A stretch of DNA of 45,214 nt, taken from an uncultured Candidatus Saccharibacteria bacterium. Its GTDB lineage: Bacteria > Patescibacteriota > Saccharimonadia > Saccharimonadales > Saccharimonadaceae. The stretch spans positions 1 to 45,214 of the forward strand of contig CALIQQ010000006.1 in assembly GCA_938043965.1 (NCBI GenBank), in the 5' to 3' direction. The translations under genes were made by a program, and so were the position numbers. Below the pieces are notes generated by a model. That model was not told the DNA's origin and searched no databases. It worked only from the letters and a program-made list of their open reading frames with translations. Shown in pieces: positions 14,434 to 22,887 of this stretch; position 1 is the stretch's first letter; the number at the start of each line of letters is the position of its first letter.

Positions 14434-17148
14434 ATGGATAAGAAGGTATATTTCGGTAAAGACAGCATCACTCCTGATTTTTTACGCTCCACTGAAAAAA
14501 CTGCCGCTCTTTCTCCAAAAATAACACCAAACAACTCCGAAATCTCCGCCTCTAATGAAGCTCGCGCTTTTGAAAAACCTGAATCTAATTTTAACTATAC
14601 CGGTCGTGGTAAATCTCTCCCTAAAACCCTCCCGGCAAAACCTGGACGTGGTCGTTTTGGTCGCCTTAAAAAAGGTAGTCCAGCTTTATTGATTGGCGGA
14701 TTCCTCCTTGCCGTCATTTTCTTCATGTTCACCCTAGTTGGCAATCTTGGCAACCAAATTGAAACCCTCATTACTCGTGCTACTGACACCATGTTCGGTT
14801 CCTATTCTGAAAATTCAATCCGTGTTACCGAAGAGCTACTCGCTGGTAAGCGTGGCGAATTTCCTGATTATTTTAAAGATCGCCTTTCAGAACAGGGCAT
14901 CAAAGTTACTACTGCTAACCCAGGCTATTCTATGGAGTGGTCTGGCCTACTAATTTCCGCCAACACTTTTAGGGACACCTACTCAAACGACGTCAATTTC
15001 CGCGAAGCCTTTACTAAAGCCAAGCGTGGTCGCACTAGCAACTTTTTCGATCTCAGTGCCACTTTTGCCTTTACTAAGCTTGGTATTTCTCGCAACCTTT
15101 ATCGCAAATATCGTCAAACCGGTGATGCTACCGCCGACGCTAAGGCTCATCGTAAAATTGAATCCGATCTCTTTAATAACACCTCCTCCAGTTCACTCAA
15201 CACTGTCACTGAACGTCAAAAAACTGAGGACGGAAAACCCGTCACCGACCAAAACGGCAATCCAGTCACCGAACGAGCTCCGTCTGGAGATAACATTAAA
15301 AGCTCCCAGGGTGGCGACGCTAAAATTAAGGCTAAGAGTTACCTCGCCGACATTGCCGGTCGTGTTGCCGACACTACCAGCCTATCCTGTGCAGCCTTAA
15401 AGGTTGCTAATCTAGTTTCTGTCTCAATCGCCGTCGCTGAAACTTATCAAGCCATTAACTATTTTCTAGGTAAGGCTGAGAATTTTAGTAAAACTAAGGC
15501 CGGAGAGGGGAATTACGCTGCCCAAAATTATGTTTTGAATTTTCTTAACGAACCAACCACCGCCACTTATACCGACGTCGAAACTGGCACCGAAAAACAA
15601 GTCACTGGCGCACCAATCGAAGCTGAAGGTTTTGCCAATGTTCTCGCGGGTACCAACCCTGACTTAAGTAAAACTAAAAATTATTCCGTTGAATCTGCCT
15701 TCCTGACTTCTAGTTTCGCTATCGGACTCTCTGCTGCTAATCATAAAATCTGTGGTGGCCTCCGTGCAGTTAGTGCTACCGTTTCCGTCGTCGTTGGCCT
15801 ACTTGGTGGCGGCATCGCCAAAACTCTTGCTACACTCGTAAAACCAACTTTAGTTAACTTTGCCTTGCAGCAAGGAATTGTCGCTATCCTTGGTGCATTA
15901 GTCCCAAAAATCGCTACCTCTCTTTTTGAAAATACCGCCGAATCACTCATGGGTATTCCAGCCGGCGAAACCTTCGTCAAAGGTGCTGCTACTGGCAATA
16001 AAAAAATCGCACGTAGCTCTTCCGGCCAACTACTTGCTGATAAAAAAGTTGCTACCGCCTATGCCCGTGAATCTATGATCGCAAAAGCTTATGAATCTGA
16101 ATTAAATCGCAAAAACAGAAGTCCTCTCGACGCCACCTCTCCTGATACTTTCCTTGGTCAAATCACCACCAAGCTCGGCTCAATTACCACTGGAAACTCT
16201 CTTATTGGTTCATTAAATACCACCAGTAAAGTCGTCGGCAATACTTTTTCCGGACTTATCAATCTGGCTACTGCTAAAACTTTCGCTGACAATATTTCCA
16301 ACCCAAAATATACTGTAAATTATGACCTTGCTGGCACCGACTATTCCACTATTTATTCCGACGAATCTACTTGTAAAAATCTCACCGAAATTGGTGCGGC
16401 TTGCGGCATGTATGGTGAAGAAATCACTGCTACTCATCCTGATTTTATGAAAATTTCTAGCGACGATAAAAAATATCAATCCATTCTTAGTCGCAATGTC
16501 CGCAAAAAAACTGATGGCACTTATGAAGTCATCCCAAACTCATTACTTGCCAATAAAACCATGTACTGCGATGAGCGTGATAGTCCATTCGGAGTTTATG
16601 ATTCCAACATTGCCAATGCCTTCCAAACCAGTTTTGGTTTTGCTGACAACATTCCAATCTTAAATGACGTGGTTGATCTTGTTAATGCAGTTGAAGAAAT
16701 GGATCCCGAAACTGAAGGCTGGGCTCGCGGTTCCTTCTGCGTCATGAATCCTGACACCAACCCACATTACGAAGAAATGCTCTACCTCCAACATTTCACC
16801 GAAGATCAACGCATCGCCGCCCAACTCAAATTAAAAGAAACTGTTAGTGAAGATGGTTCAGTTAAACATCCTACTCTTGCCTATAAAGAAGCTTGGTATA
16901 AAGTCAACCCGATCGATACCAGCCCAGCTGGTCTACTTGCTCGCTACACCGGCTCATCCAAAGAAACCGCTGAAAATTTCATTGCCCTCGCTGAGTACTA
17001 CAATTATCTCGCCCACTACCAACCACCAGTCGAAATAAAAACCAATCAGCCTAGTATTTTTAAATCTTCCAAATTCAAACCAACTTTAGCTTTCATGATT
17101 CAAAAAATCAATTTTTCTGATCTTAGAACCAGGAGTTTCGCAGCATGA
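14434..17148 (+). CDS. Large membrane-anchored exported protein, unknown family
   Basis: 904 residues, not recognised. Residues 1-80 are Pro/Lys/Arg-rich and probably cytoplasmic, ending in a basic patch (GRGRFGRLKKG). One strong helix at about 83-105 would anchor it with the C-terminus outside. The exported part has Thr/Asn/Ser-rich stretches, Gly/Ala/Val-rich hydrophobic segments at about 325-350 and 430-500 (such as VVVGLLGGGIAKTLATLV), and a few cysteines. These segments could be membrane-active or buried. Its stop overlaps the start of the following wall hydrolase gene (ATGA), so the two are coupled. Codon use matches the T4SS genes. A T4SS core or surface component is likely; the exact role is open. 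Confidence 0.75.
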   Translation: MDKKVYFGKDSITPDFLRSTEKTAALSPKITPNNSEISASNEARAFEKPESNFNYTGRGKSLPKTLPAKPGRGRFGRLKKGSPALLIGGFLLAVIFFMFTLVGNLGNQIETLITRATDTMFGSYSENSIRVTEELLAGKRGEFPDYFKDRLSEQGIKVTTANPGYSMEWSGLLISANTFRDTYSNDVNFREAFTKAKRGRTSNFFDLSATFAFTKLGISRNLYRKYRQTGDATADAKAHRKIESDLFNNTSSSSLNTVTERQKTEDGKPVTDQNGNPVTERAPSGDNIKSSQGGDAKIKAKSYLADIAGRVADTTSLSCAALKVANLVSVSIAVAETYQAINYFLGKAENFSKTKAGEGNYAAQNYVLNFLNEPTTATYTDVETGTEKQVTGAPIEAEGFANVLAGTNPDLSKTKNYSVESAFLTSSFAIGLSAANHKICGGLRAVSATVSVVVGLLGGGIAKTLATLVKPTLVNFALQQGIVAILGALVPKIATSLFENTAESLMGIPAGETFVKGAATGNKKIARSSSGQLLADKKVATAYARESMIAKAYESELNRKNRSPLDATSPDTFLGQITTKLGSITTGNSLIGSLNTTSKVVGNTFSGLINLATAKTFADNISNPKYTVNYDLAGTDYSTIYSDESTCKNLTEIGAACGMYGEEITATHPDFMKISSDDKKYQSILSRNVRKKTDGTYEVIPNSLLANKTMYCDERDSPFGVYDSNIANAFQTSFGFADNIPILNDVVDLVNAVEEMDPETEGWARGSFCVMNPDTNPHYEEMLYLQHFTEDQRIAAQLKLKETVSEDGSVKHPTLAYKEAWYKVNPIDTSPAGLLARYTGSSKETAENFIALAEYYNYLAHYQPPVEIKTNQPSIFKSSKFKPTLAFMIQKINFSDLRTRSFAA

Positions 17149-18419
17149 AAAACCTAACAAAGTCCAACTTAAAAAGCTATTTTCTTATTGGTTCTATTTT
17201 ATTGAACTTTATTTTCGCGCCATCAATCCAAGCTTTAAAAGAAAAAACTTGGGACACTTATGACTTAAATAACATTTTCTACTATAATCCAGATGGCGAA
17301 AATTGTACCACTAGTAGCAGTTCCATCACTTCCGGCTCCAATCAACTTTACAGCGGTGACGCAATTCTTGACCAGAACTCTTTTCAAAAAATTACTAAAA
17401 ACCAACCATTCTACGAATCTTCCGCTAAAAAATATAATCTACCGTGGCAATTACTTGCCGCCCTACATTTTCGTGAAGCCGGCGCCAATCGCTATAACCC
17501 CAATAACGGCCAGGGTGCTTACCAACTCTATTCCTACACTGCTGGTGGTACTAACGAAAATGCTTTTAAGCCTGCTGGTGAAATCTCAGATGCTGAATTT
17601 CAGCGTCAAACCGATATTGTAGCTGACCTTGTTAAAAATAATTATGGCTCTAATCTTAATTTAAATACCGATGATGATATCAAAACCTTCTTTTTCCGTT
17701 ACAATGGCACCGCCAAATCCTATATCGCCCAAGCTCGCGATCTAGGTTTTAATGAAGCTGAAGCGAATCGTGGTGAAGGCTCACCCTACGTTATGAATCT
17801 CGCTGATGAACAGCGTGATAGCCGTAAAAACCCCAACTGGAAACAAATTATTCACGATGGAGGTAAAATGGATAGTCCAGCCAACCTCCAACCAGGTGCC
17901 TTTGTTATTTACGCCTTCCTTGGTGGCTCTAGCGGTCTTTCGAATTGCAGTAGCGCTTCCGGTAATGGCGATTTAACTCAAACTGCTATTAACTTAGCTT
18001 GGCCAGAATATGGCCACGGGCTCACTCCTCGCGACACCTATAAACAAGCTTTGGCTGACGTTGGACTTTCTACTTATGGCGATCAATACGCTCGCATTGG
18101 TGCTTCCTGTGATGCTTTTGTTGCCACCGTATATCGCTCATCCGGCATCGATCCTAACTTTGTTTGCTGTGGCGTTTCTAACTACGGCGCCACCTGGAAT
18201 TACGTCACTAATTCCGGCAAATTCGTCGAAGTGCCAAACACTATAGACTCACTTAAATCCGGCGACATCCGTCTCAGCAACGGTCATATTGAAATGTATG
18301 TTGAAGTTAATGGTGTTGGTAAAATTGCTAGCGCCAGCCACGGTAGCCGCACTGGCGAAATTGGCTCATTTTATCAAAACGCTGGCACTTTTAAAGCTTA
18401 TCGCTGGAAAGGAAATTAA
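17145..18419 (+). CDS. Exported two-domain peptidoglycan hydrolase (transglycosylase-like + NlpC/P60- or CHAP-like)
   Basis: 424 residues. Signal peptide about 1-31 (ending IQA-LK). Residues about 85-200 resemble a lysozyme/lytic transglycosylase fold, with YNLPWQLLAALHFREAG, where E111 is the likely catalytic acid, and NGQGAYQLYSYT. Residues about 285-424 look like a cysteine peptidase of NlpC/P60 or CHAP type, with C322 (GASCDAFVATVY) and H381 (SNGHIEMYVE). The protein would cut both glycan and peptide bonds, like VirB1-type enzymes that open the wall for T4SS assembly. Coupled by ATGA overlap to the 904-residue protein upstream. Self-wall or host-wall target cannot be told. Confidence 0.82.
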   Translation: MKNLTKSNLKSYFLIGSILLNFIFAPSIQALKEKTWDTYDLNNIFYYNPDGENCTTSSSSITSGSNQLYSGDAILDQNSFQKITKNQPFYESSAKKYNLPWQLLAALHFREAGANRYNPNNGQGAYQLYSYTAGGTNENAFKPAGEISDAEFQRQTDIVADLVKNNYGSNLNLNTDDDIKTFFFRYNGTAKSYIAQARDLGFNEAEANRGEGSPYVMNLADEQRDSRKNPNWKQIIHDGGKMDSPANLQPGAFVIYAFLGGSSGLSNCSSASGNGDLTQTAINLAWPEYGHGLTPRDTYKQALADVGLSTYGDQYARIGASCDAFVATVYRSSGIDPNFVCCGVSNYGATWNYVTNSGKFVEVPNTIDSLKSGDIRLSNGHIEMYVEVNGVGKIASASHGSRTGEIGSFYQNAGTFKAYRWKGN

Positions 18420-18430
18420 AAGGGAATTAT

Positions 18431-19096
18431 ATGCAAAAATTCAATCTCTTAAAACATGACTCCACCGAGCAACAAAAAAAACTCGTTCGTTTCTCACTAC
18501 TCTTTCTTGCATTTATTTTTATTAGTTTAATTATTTATAGTTTAATTATTTTTACTATCAACAAGGATAAAACCTCTACTATCAAAATCCTAGTTGCGCC
18601 AAGTGACGCCATAGTTAGCATTGATGGTCGAGATTTTTCTACTGACACCACCTTAAAATTTAAACCAGGCACCTATACATTAAAAATCGAAAAAGCAGGA
18701 TTTGTCAGTCTTAACACCACTATTACCGCCGAGCCAGATCAAACCACCTATATTTATGAATATCTAACCGAACTCGACAAAAATGGCACTTATTATAAAG
18801 ACCACGAAAAAGAGTCTACTAGAACTCAACAAATTGCTGATTATAAAGCCGATCTCTTACATGAAACTTACACTGGTACTGATCAAATCTGGAACGTTAC
18901 TCCATACAACGACTATAATTCTGGTTATAAAATTTCTGCCGAAAAAAATCAGGATGGCCGCATCACTATTAACATCTATCTTTATACTTGCACTAATAGT
19001 CGTCTTGAAAAACTTAAGTCCAAGGCTCTCGACTACCTAGAAGAGAATAAAATTGATCTAAAAAATTATCTTATTAAATACTCCAACTGTTCTTAA
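18431..19096 (+). CDS. Membrane-anchored PEGA-domain protein
   Basis: 221 residues. A short basic N-terminus, one membrane helix (about 24-48), then a PEGA-type beta domain at about 55-115 with the family pattern VAPSDAIVSIDG...KFKPGTYTLKIEKAGF. PEGA domains are common in surface and wall-linked proteins. Residues 115-221 have no domain I recognise and include two cysteines near the end (TCTNSR, SNCS). The gene follows the hydrolase after 11 bases with AAGGGAATT upstream, so it belongs to the same transcript. Confidence 0.75.
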   Translation: MQKFNLLKHDSTEQQKKLVRFSLLFLAFIFISLIIYSLIIFTINKDKTSTIKILVAPSDAIVSIDGRDFSTDTTLKFKPGTYTLKIEKAGFVSLNTTITAEPDQTTYIYEYLTELDKNGTYYKDHEKESTRTQQIADYKADLLHETYTGTDQIWNVTPYNDYNSGYKISAEKNQDGRITINIYLYTCTNSRLEKLKSKALDYLEENKIDLKNYLIKYSNCS

Positions 19097-19102
19097 ACAG
19101 TT
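19085..19102 (+). promoter_or_regulatory. Inverted repeat in front of the lysozyme-SGNH-M23 gene
   Basis: Perfect AACTGTT-CTTA-AACAGTT repeat over the stop codon of the PEGA gene and five bases before the TATAAT at 19108. No T-run follows, so it may be an operator site as well as a weak terminator. Confidence 0.35.
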
Positions 19103-19107
19103 TATGC

Positions 19108-19113
19108 TATAAT
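19108..19113 (+). promoter_or_regulatory. Extended -10 (TGCTATAAT), near-leaderless start
   Basis: TGC-TATAAT lies nine bases before the ATG at 19123, so the transcript would have almost no 5' leader. Confidence 0.55.
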
Positions 19114-19122
19114 TAAACTATT

Positions 19123-21186
19123 ATGAAGGTCGAACGTTTTTTGAAATCTTTCTTCTGCTTTCTTTTTTCAAGCTGCTTAATTTTAAATTCAATCCTCACT
19201 GCGTCAGTTTTTGCTGAAGTAAAACTTCCTACTGGCCGTGAAGATGAGTTTGGTGAAAATAACATTGTGTTTTACAACCCAAATGGCGCCATAAGACAGC
19301 GCAACTGTAATTCAATAGTAGGAACATGTAATATTTCTGGTAATACAAAAGATGAAAAACTTTGGTCTGGAATTCGCGGATATGGTTTTACCCCAGAGCA
19401 AACCGCCGCACTAATGGGTAATTTCGCACATGAAGGAGGAACTCCTACCACACAAGAAGGATCATACAACTCAGCCCGTAAAGCTGGGTGTAAAACACAA
19501 CAAGGTAATCCATATACAGTTCACACTTATGAAAATGAGACACATTCCACTTGTATGGAACATATCTACAGTCATTATTCCGCTGGAAAAAAAATTGCTG
19601 GAATTGGACTTGGTTTTGCCCAGTGGACAGCTAGAAGTCGTAGAGAGGGTTACTTAAAAAAAATGGAGGAGTTTGGACTCAAGGATACTTATTTTGAAAA
19701 TGATGCCTACATCCATTACGGCTCACTCTCAGATGACCAGCTGAAAGCTAAAATTGAAGAAAACACTGGTTCAGATCAAGATTATTGGAGTTTATGGTGC
19801 GCAGCAATTGGCTGGATTAACACTGAATTACGTGGCGGAAAATATGAAGCGTTTTTTAATGGCAATAACCCAAGCGAATTAGCTGGATATATCGCATCAG
19901 TTTATGAAGTTTGCTCATCGTGCGGAAAAGGCCAACCATCATACAACGCTCGCGTCGAAACTGCTAATAAAATCTACCAAAAGTATCAGAACGGAGACTT
20001 TAATGCCGTTGATAATAGCACTGCTTCCTCTGCTTCAGCCAACGAAGAGCTTTCAAAAAACGAAAACTCACCAACCAAAACTTCTAGTCAAGAAAATGGA
20101 TCAAATGTTTTTATTATAGGCGATTCAATCACCGTTCGCTCAGAGGCCGAAATTAAAAAACTCCTCCCAGAAGCTCAAATTGACGCTATGGTTGGACGAA
20201 ATTGGAGCCAAGGCTACGAAATTTTAAAAAATACACCAGAGAAAAGAAAAATACTTGTTTTTGCTTTAGGTTCAAATAATACATCTGGAATAAATATAGA
20301 TAGCGTAAATAGTGTCATAAAAACAGCTGGAGCAAACACATCAGTTATTTTTGTTACAAATTACTCATTGGGATTACATACTTCAGCATACAACAACACC
20401 AATACTGCATTAAAATCATCCGGCGCAATTATTGCGGACTGGGCTAGTGCAGTTTCCTCTAATCCAAAAGATTATATTGCTAAAGAAAACGACATAGATG
20501 TCCACCCCACATACGAAAAAGGTACTAAGCTTTTTGCAAAAACCCTTTACGAAGCTATCACCAATGGCACACTTCAAAAACAAAATCAAAATGATTGTAG
20601 TAGTGTATCTGGAGAATCAGTGCGCGAAAAAATTGGAAACTATACATATGCCTTTCCAATACAGGGGGCTACTAAATCAAATTACTTAAACCCCGGCGGA
20701 AAAGCTGGAGAAAGTGTACTTTCAAAAGTCCCTTGCGGAGCAGGTAAAGTCTGCCATCATGATTATCCAGCAGTAGATCTAGGTATTAATCTTGGAGTCG
20801 AAAAAGCATCCAATCATCCGGCAGATAAACTTTCAGATATGTACTACTTCTCAACTAGGGCTAAAGTTGTAGCTTTAGTTGGTGGTAAAATTGATTATTT
20901 CCTACCATACACAAATAGAGTACCAGAAGCATATCATAATGTTTGTGGACAAGCTATGTTGAGTGGTGAAGATGGTAAACAATACTGGATGGGACATTTA
21001 TCATATCCAGGCGTAGTTAAGGGCGGAGATACGGTTAAGGCCGGTGATGTAATCGGCGAAATTGGATTACCACAATGTGCTCAAATCACTCAAGCCCATC
21101 TACATATAAATATTCACCCCCAATCAGCAAATGATCGCTACATTATAGATGTAATAGATGCTTTATATGAAAAACTACCAAATTAA
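19123..21186 (+). CDS. Exported triple-domain enzyme: lysozyme-like, SGNH hydrolase, M23 peptidase
   Basis: 687 residues. Signal peptide about 1-31 (ending VFA-EV). Residues about 78-290 match the phage tail lysozyme type (YGFTPEQTAALMGNFAHEGG, E104 likely catalytic; GLGFAQWTA). Residues about 328-480 form an SGNH-type domain with GDS (S335) and D459/H461 near IDVHP, as in peptidoglycan or glycan O-acyl esterases and transferases. Residues about 515-687 are an M23 metallopeptidase with HHDYPAVD (H546, D552) and HLH (659-661). One polypeptide could therefore cleave glycan, remove or add acetyl groups and cut peptide bridges. The DNA is less C-rich than the preceding T4SS genes. Domain calls are by motif only. 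Confidence 0.85.
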   Translation: MKVERFLKSFFCFLFSSCLILNSILTASVFAEVKLPTGREDEFGENNIVFYNPNGAIRQRNCNSIVGTCNISGNTKDEKLWSGIRGYGFTPEQTAALMGNFAHEGGTPTTQEGSYNSARKAGCKTQQGNPYTVHTYENETHSTCMEHIYSHYSAGKKIAGIGLGFAQWTARSRREGYLKKMEEFGLKDTYFENDAYIHYGSLSDDQLKAKIEENTGSDQDYWSLWCAAIGWINTELRGGKYEAFFNGNNPSELAGYIASVYEVCSSCGKGQPSYNARVETANKIYQKYQNGDFNAVDNSTASSASANEELSKNENSPTKTSSQENGSNVFIIGDSITVRSEAEIKKLLPEAQIDAMVGRNWSQGYEILKNTPEKRKILVFALGSNNTSGINIDSVNSVIKTAGANTSVIFVTNYSLGLHTSAYNNTNTALKSSGAIIADWASAVSSNPKDYIAKENDIDVHPTYEKGTKLFAKTLYEAITNGTLQKQNQNDCSSVSGESVREKIGNYTYAFPIQGATKSNYLNPGGKAGESVLSKVPCGAGKVCHHDYPAVDLGINLGVEKASNHPADKLSDMYYFSTRAKVVALVGGKIDYFLPYTNRVPEAYHNVCGQAMLSGEDGKQYWMGHLSYPGVVKGGDTVKAGDVIGEIGLPQCAQITQAHLHINIHPQSANDRYIIDVIDALYEKLPN

Positions 21187-21194
21187 GGAACAGT

Positions 21195-21842
21195 ATGAAA
21201 TTTAAAACCCCCATCATTCATAATAAGAACCAATTAAATCTACCATTATTAATTATTACTTCATTTCTTATATTCTTTATATTTATTATAATTGTGTTTA
21301 TTTTCTCAAAAATAAATGAACCTCATCACCATACGGGAGAAAGCTTACCCGACCACTCAATCTCGTTCAATAATAGATATCTTTTAACCAAGAATTTAGA
21401 TACAAATCCTGGCAACGAACTGTCCGACCATATCACATCCGTAGTATTAAATGAGGAAGAGATAAAATCTGCACCAACAAAAAATAAATCTACAACTGAT
21501 CTTTTTGCGACATACACAGTAAATATAATAGAAACTAGCTTCAAATCACAAGAAAGTCCTAATTATGAAAAAGAGTATTCTTTTATTATTGAAGTCTCAG
21601 ACAATAGAAAATATTCTGTCAAAGTATTAGAGGATCCAAACTACGGAAACTATTATTTAGGTTCAATTATCACTAGAACCGACAAAAAAACTAACTCTTT
21701 CGTCTTCTTTGATTATAATGAAGATCGAGATATGTTTGGCCAAAAAATTGACTATGTAAAACTTCTACAGAATTGGGTATCTTTAAATAAACCAGAAAAT
21801 CCCATCTATAACACCTCGTCATTAATTATCAATAATCAATGA
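21195..21842 (+). CDS. Small membrane-anchored protein, unknown function
   Basis: 215 residues. One strong helix at about 17-42, Ile/Phe-rich, with the C-terminal 170 residues outside by the positive-inside rule. The exported part is hydrophilic with no cysteines and no motif I recognise. AAGGAACAGT precedes the ATG, eight bases after the preceding gene, so the two probably form one transcript. AT-rich like its neighbour. It ends ten bases from the convergent recF, and no terminator hairpin is visible between them. Possibly an accessory or immunity-like partner of the triple-domain enzyme; that is a guess from position only. Confidence 0.65.
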   Translation: MKFKTPIIHNKNQLNLPLLIITSFLIFFIFIIIVFIFSKINEPHHHTGESLPDHSISFNNRYLLTKNLDTNPGNELSDHITSVVLNEEEIKSAPTKNKSTTDLFATYTVNIIETSFKSQESPNYEKEYSFIIEVSDNRKYSVKVLEDPNYGNYYLGSIITRTDKKTNSFVFFDYNEDRDMFGQKIDYVKLLQNWVSLNKPENPIYNTSSLIINNQ

Positions 21843-21852
21843 CACCCACCTA

Positions 21853-22884
21853 CTATTCACTAAATTCCACACTGGTAATAATTACTTGATTATCTTTAAA
21901 ATTACGAGTTAAACTTTTCTGCCTCTTCTCATCTAGTTCAGAAAAAACATCATCGAGCAGCACAATTGGCTTTTTGTTGGTTTTTTCAAAAATCAACTGC
22001 GCTTCAATAAATTTCATCGCCAAAACAATTGATCGCACCTCGCCTCTACTTGCTGAACCATTTGCTTCTTTTTGATTAAAAATAAACTTATAATTATCTC
22101 GATGCACCCCAAAACTAGTGTGCCCAACAATTAAATCTCGCCTTAAATCCAGCTCCAACCGCTTAAAATACTCATCACTCGAAGCCTCATCATCCTGCAG
22201 TATATATGAAACCGTCACCTCATCCGAATTATCCGCAATCGAACGATAAACTCCAGTTAACCTCTGATTTAATTCACCGATAAACTTTTTCCGCTCCGCC
22301 CTAATCTCCACTCCATATTTCGCAAGCAATAAGTTCCATGAAAAAATCAAATTCCTCACCTCACTAATCTGCTCTTCCGTGTATTTTTTCAATAAATCAT
22401 TACGTTGCTTTAAAGTTTTTTCATAGCGATTTAATATCGTCATATAATTATCATTTAATTCAGATAAAACTCGATCAAAAAAACTCCGCTTACTAGTTGG
22501 GGAAGAGCCGATTAAATGTAAGTCATCCGGTAAAAACAGTACAATTGGATATTTATTTTTCCTCGGTAATCTTAAATATTTTTTTCCACCCACTAAAAAT
22601 TGCTTCTTAAACACTCCACTTTCATTCATATTTGAAAAAGCCACTACCGTTTTTTCACCAGACTGAAAATTCACCTCAATTCGATAAAAATCAGACTCAC
22701 GTTTTAAAATCTCTTGGTCAACCGCCCTAAAACTTTTTCCCCTTAAAGCCTCGTAAATTGCCTCCAATACCGATGTCTTACCTGAGCCATTCTCCCCCAC
22801 AATCACTGAAGTCTGTTTTTTAAAATCAAAAACAAACTCATCATGACATCGAAAATTATTCAATTTAATCGACTTAATAATCAA
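21853..22884 (-). CDS. recF: DNA replication and repair protein RecF
   Basis: 343 residues, near usual length. RecF is an SMC-like ATPase that helps load RecA at gaps through RecOR. Walker A GENGSGKT at 30-37, the N-terminal signature LNNFRCHDEF, an ABC-type signature region (GSASRGEVRSIVLAMK) and Walker B PIVLLDDVFSELDEKRQ are present. The start is TTG at 22884, three bases after the dnaN stop, with AAGGGAT upstream. It is the last gene of the dnaA-dnaN-recF row. The standard order at the origin is kept. Confidence 0.95.
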   Translation of the reverse strand: MIIKSIKLNNFRCHDEFVFDFKKQTSVIVGENGSGKTSVLEAIYEALRGKSFRAVDQEILKRESDFYRIEVNFQSGEKTVVAFSNMNESGVFKKQFLVGGKKYLRLPRKNKYPIVLFLPDDLHLIGSSPTSKRSFFDRVLSELNDNYMTILNRYEKTLKQRNDLLKKYTEEQISEVRNLIFSWNLLLAKYGVEIRAERKKFIGELNQRLTGVYRSIADNSDEVTVSYILQDDEASSDEYFKRLELDLRRDLIVGHTSFGVHRDNYKFIFNQKEANGSASRGEVRSIVLAMKFIEAQLIFEKTNKKPIVLLDDVFSELDEKRQKSLTRNFKDNQVIITSVEFSE

Positions 22885-22887
22885 TTT

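Noticed and set aside
5190..18419. Integrative conjugative element
   Set aside because: There is no relaxase, VirD4 coupling ATPase, integrase or attachment repeat in the window, and the genes share codon use with the chromosome's lagging strand near the origin.
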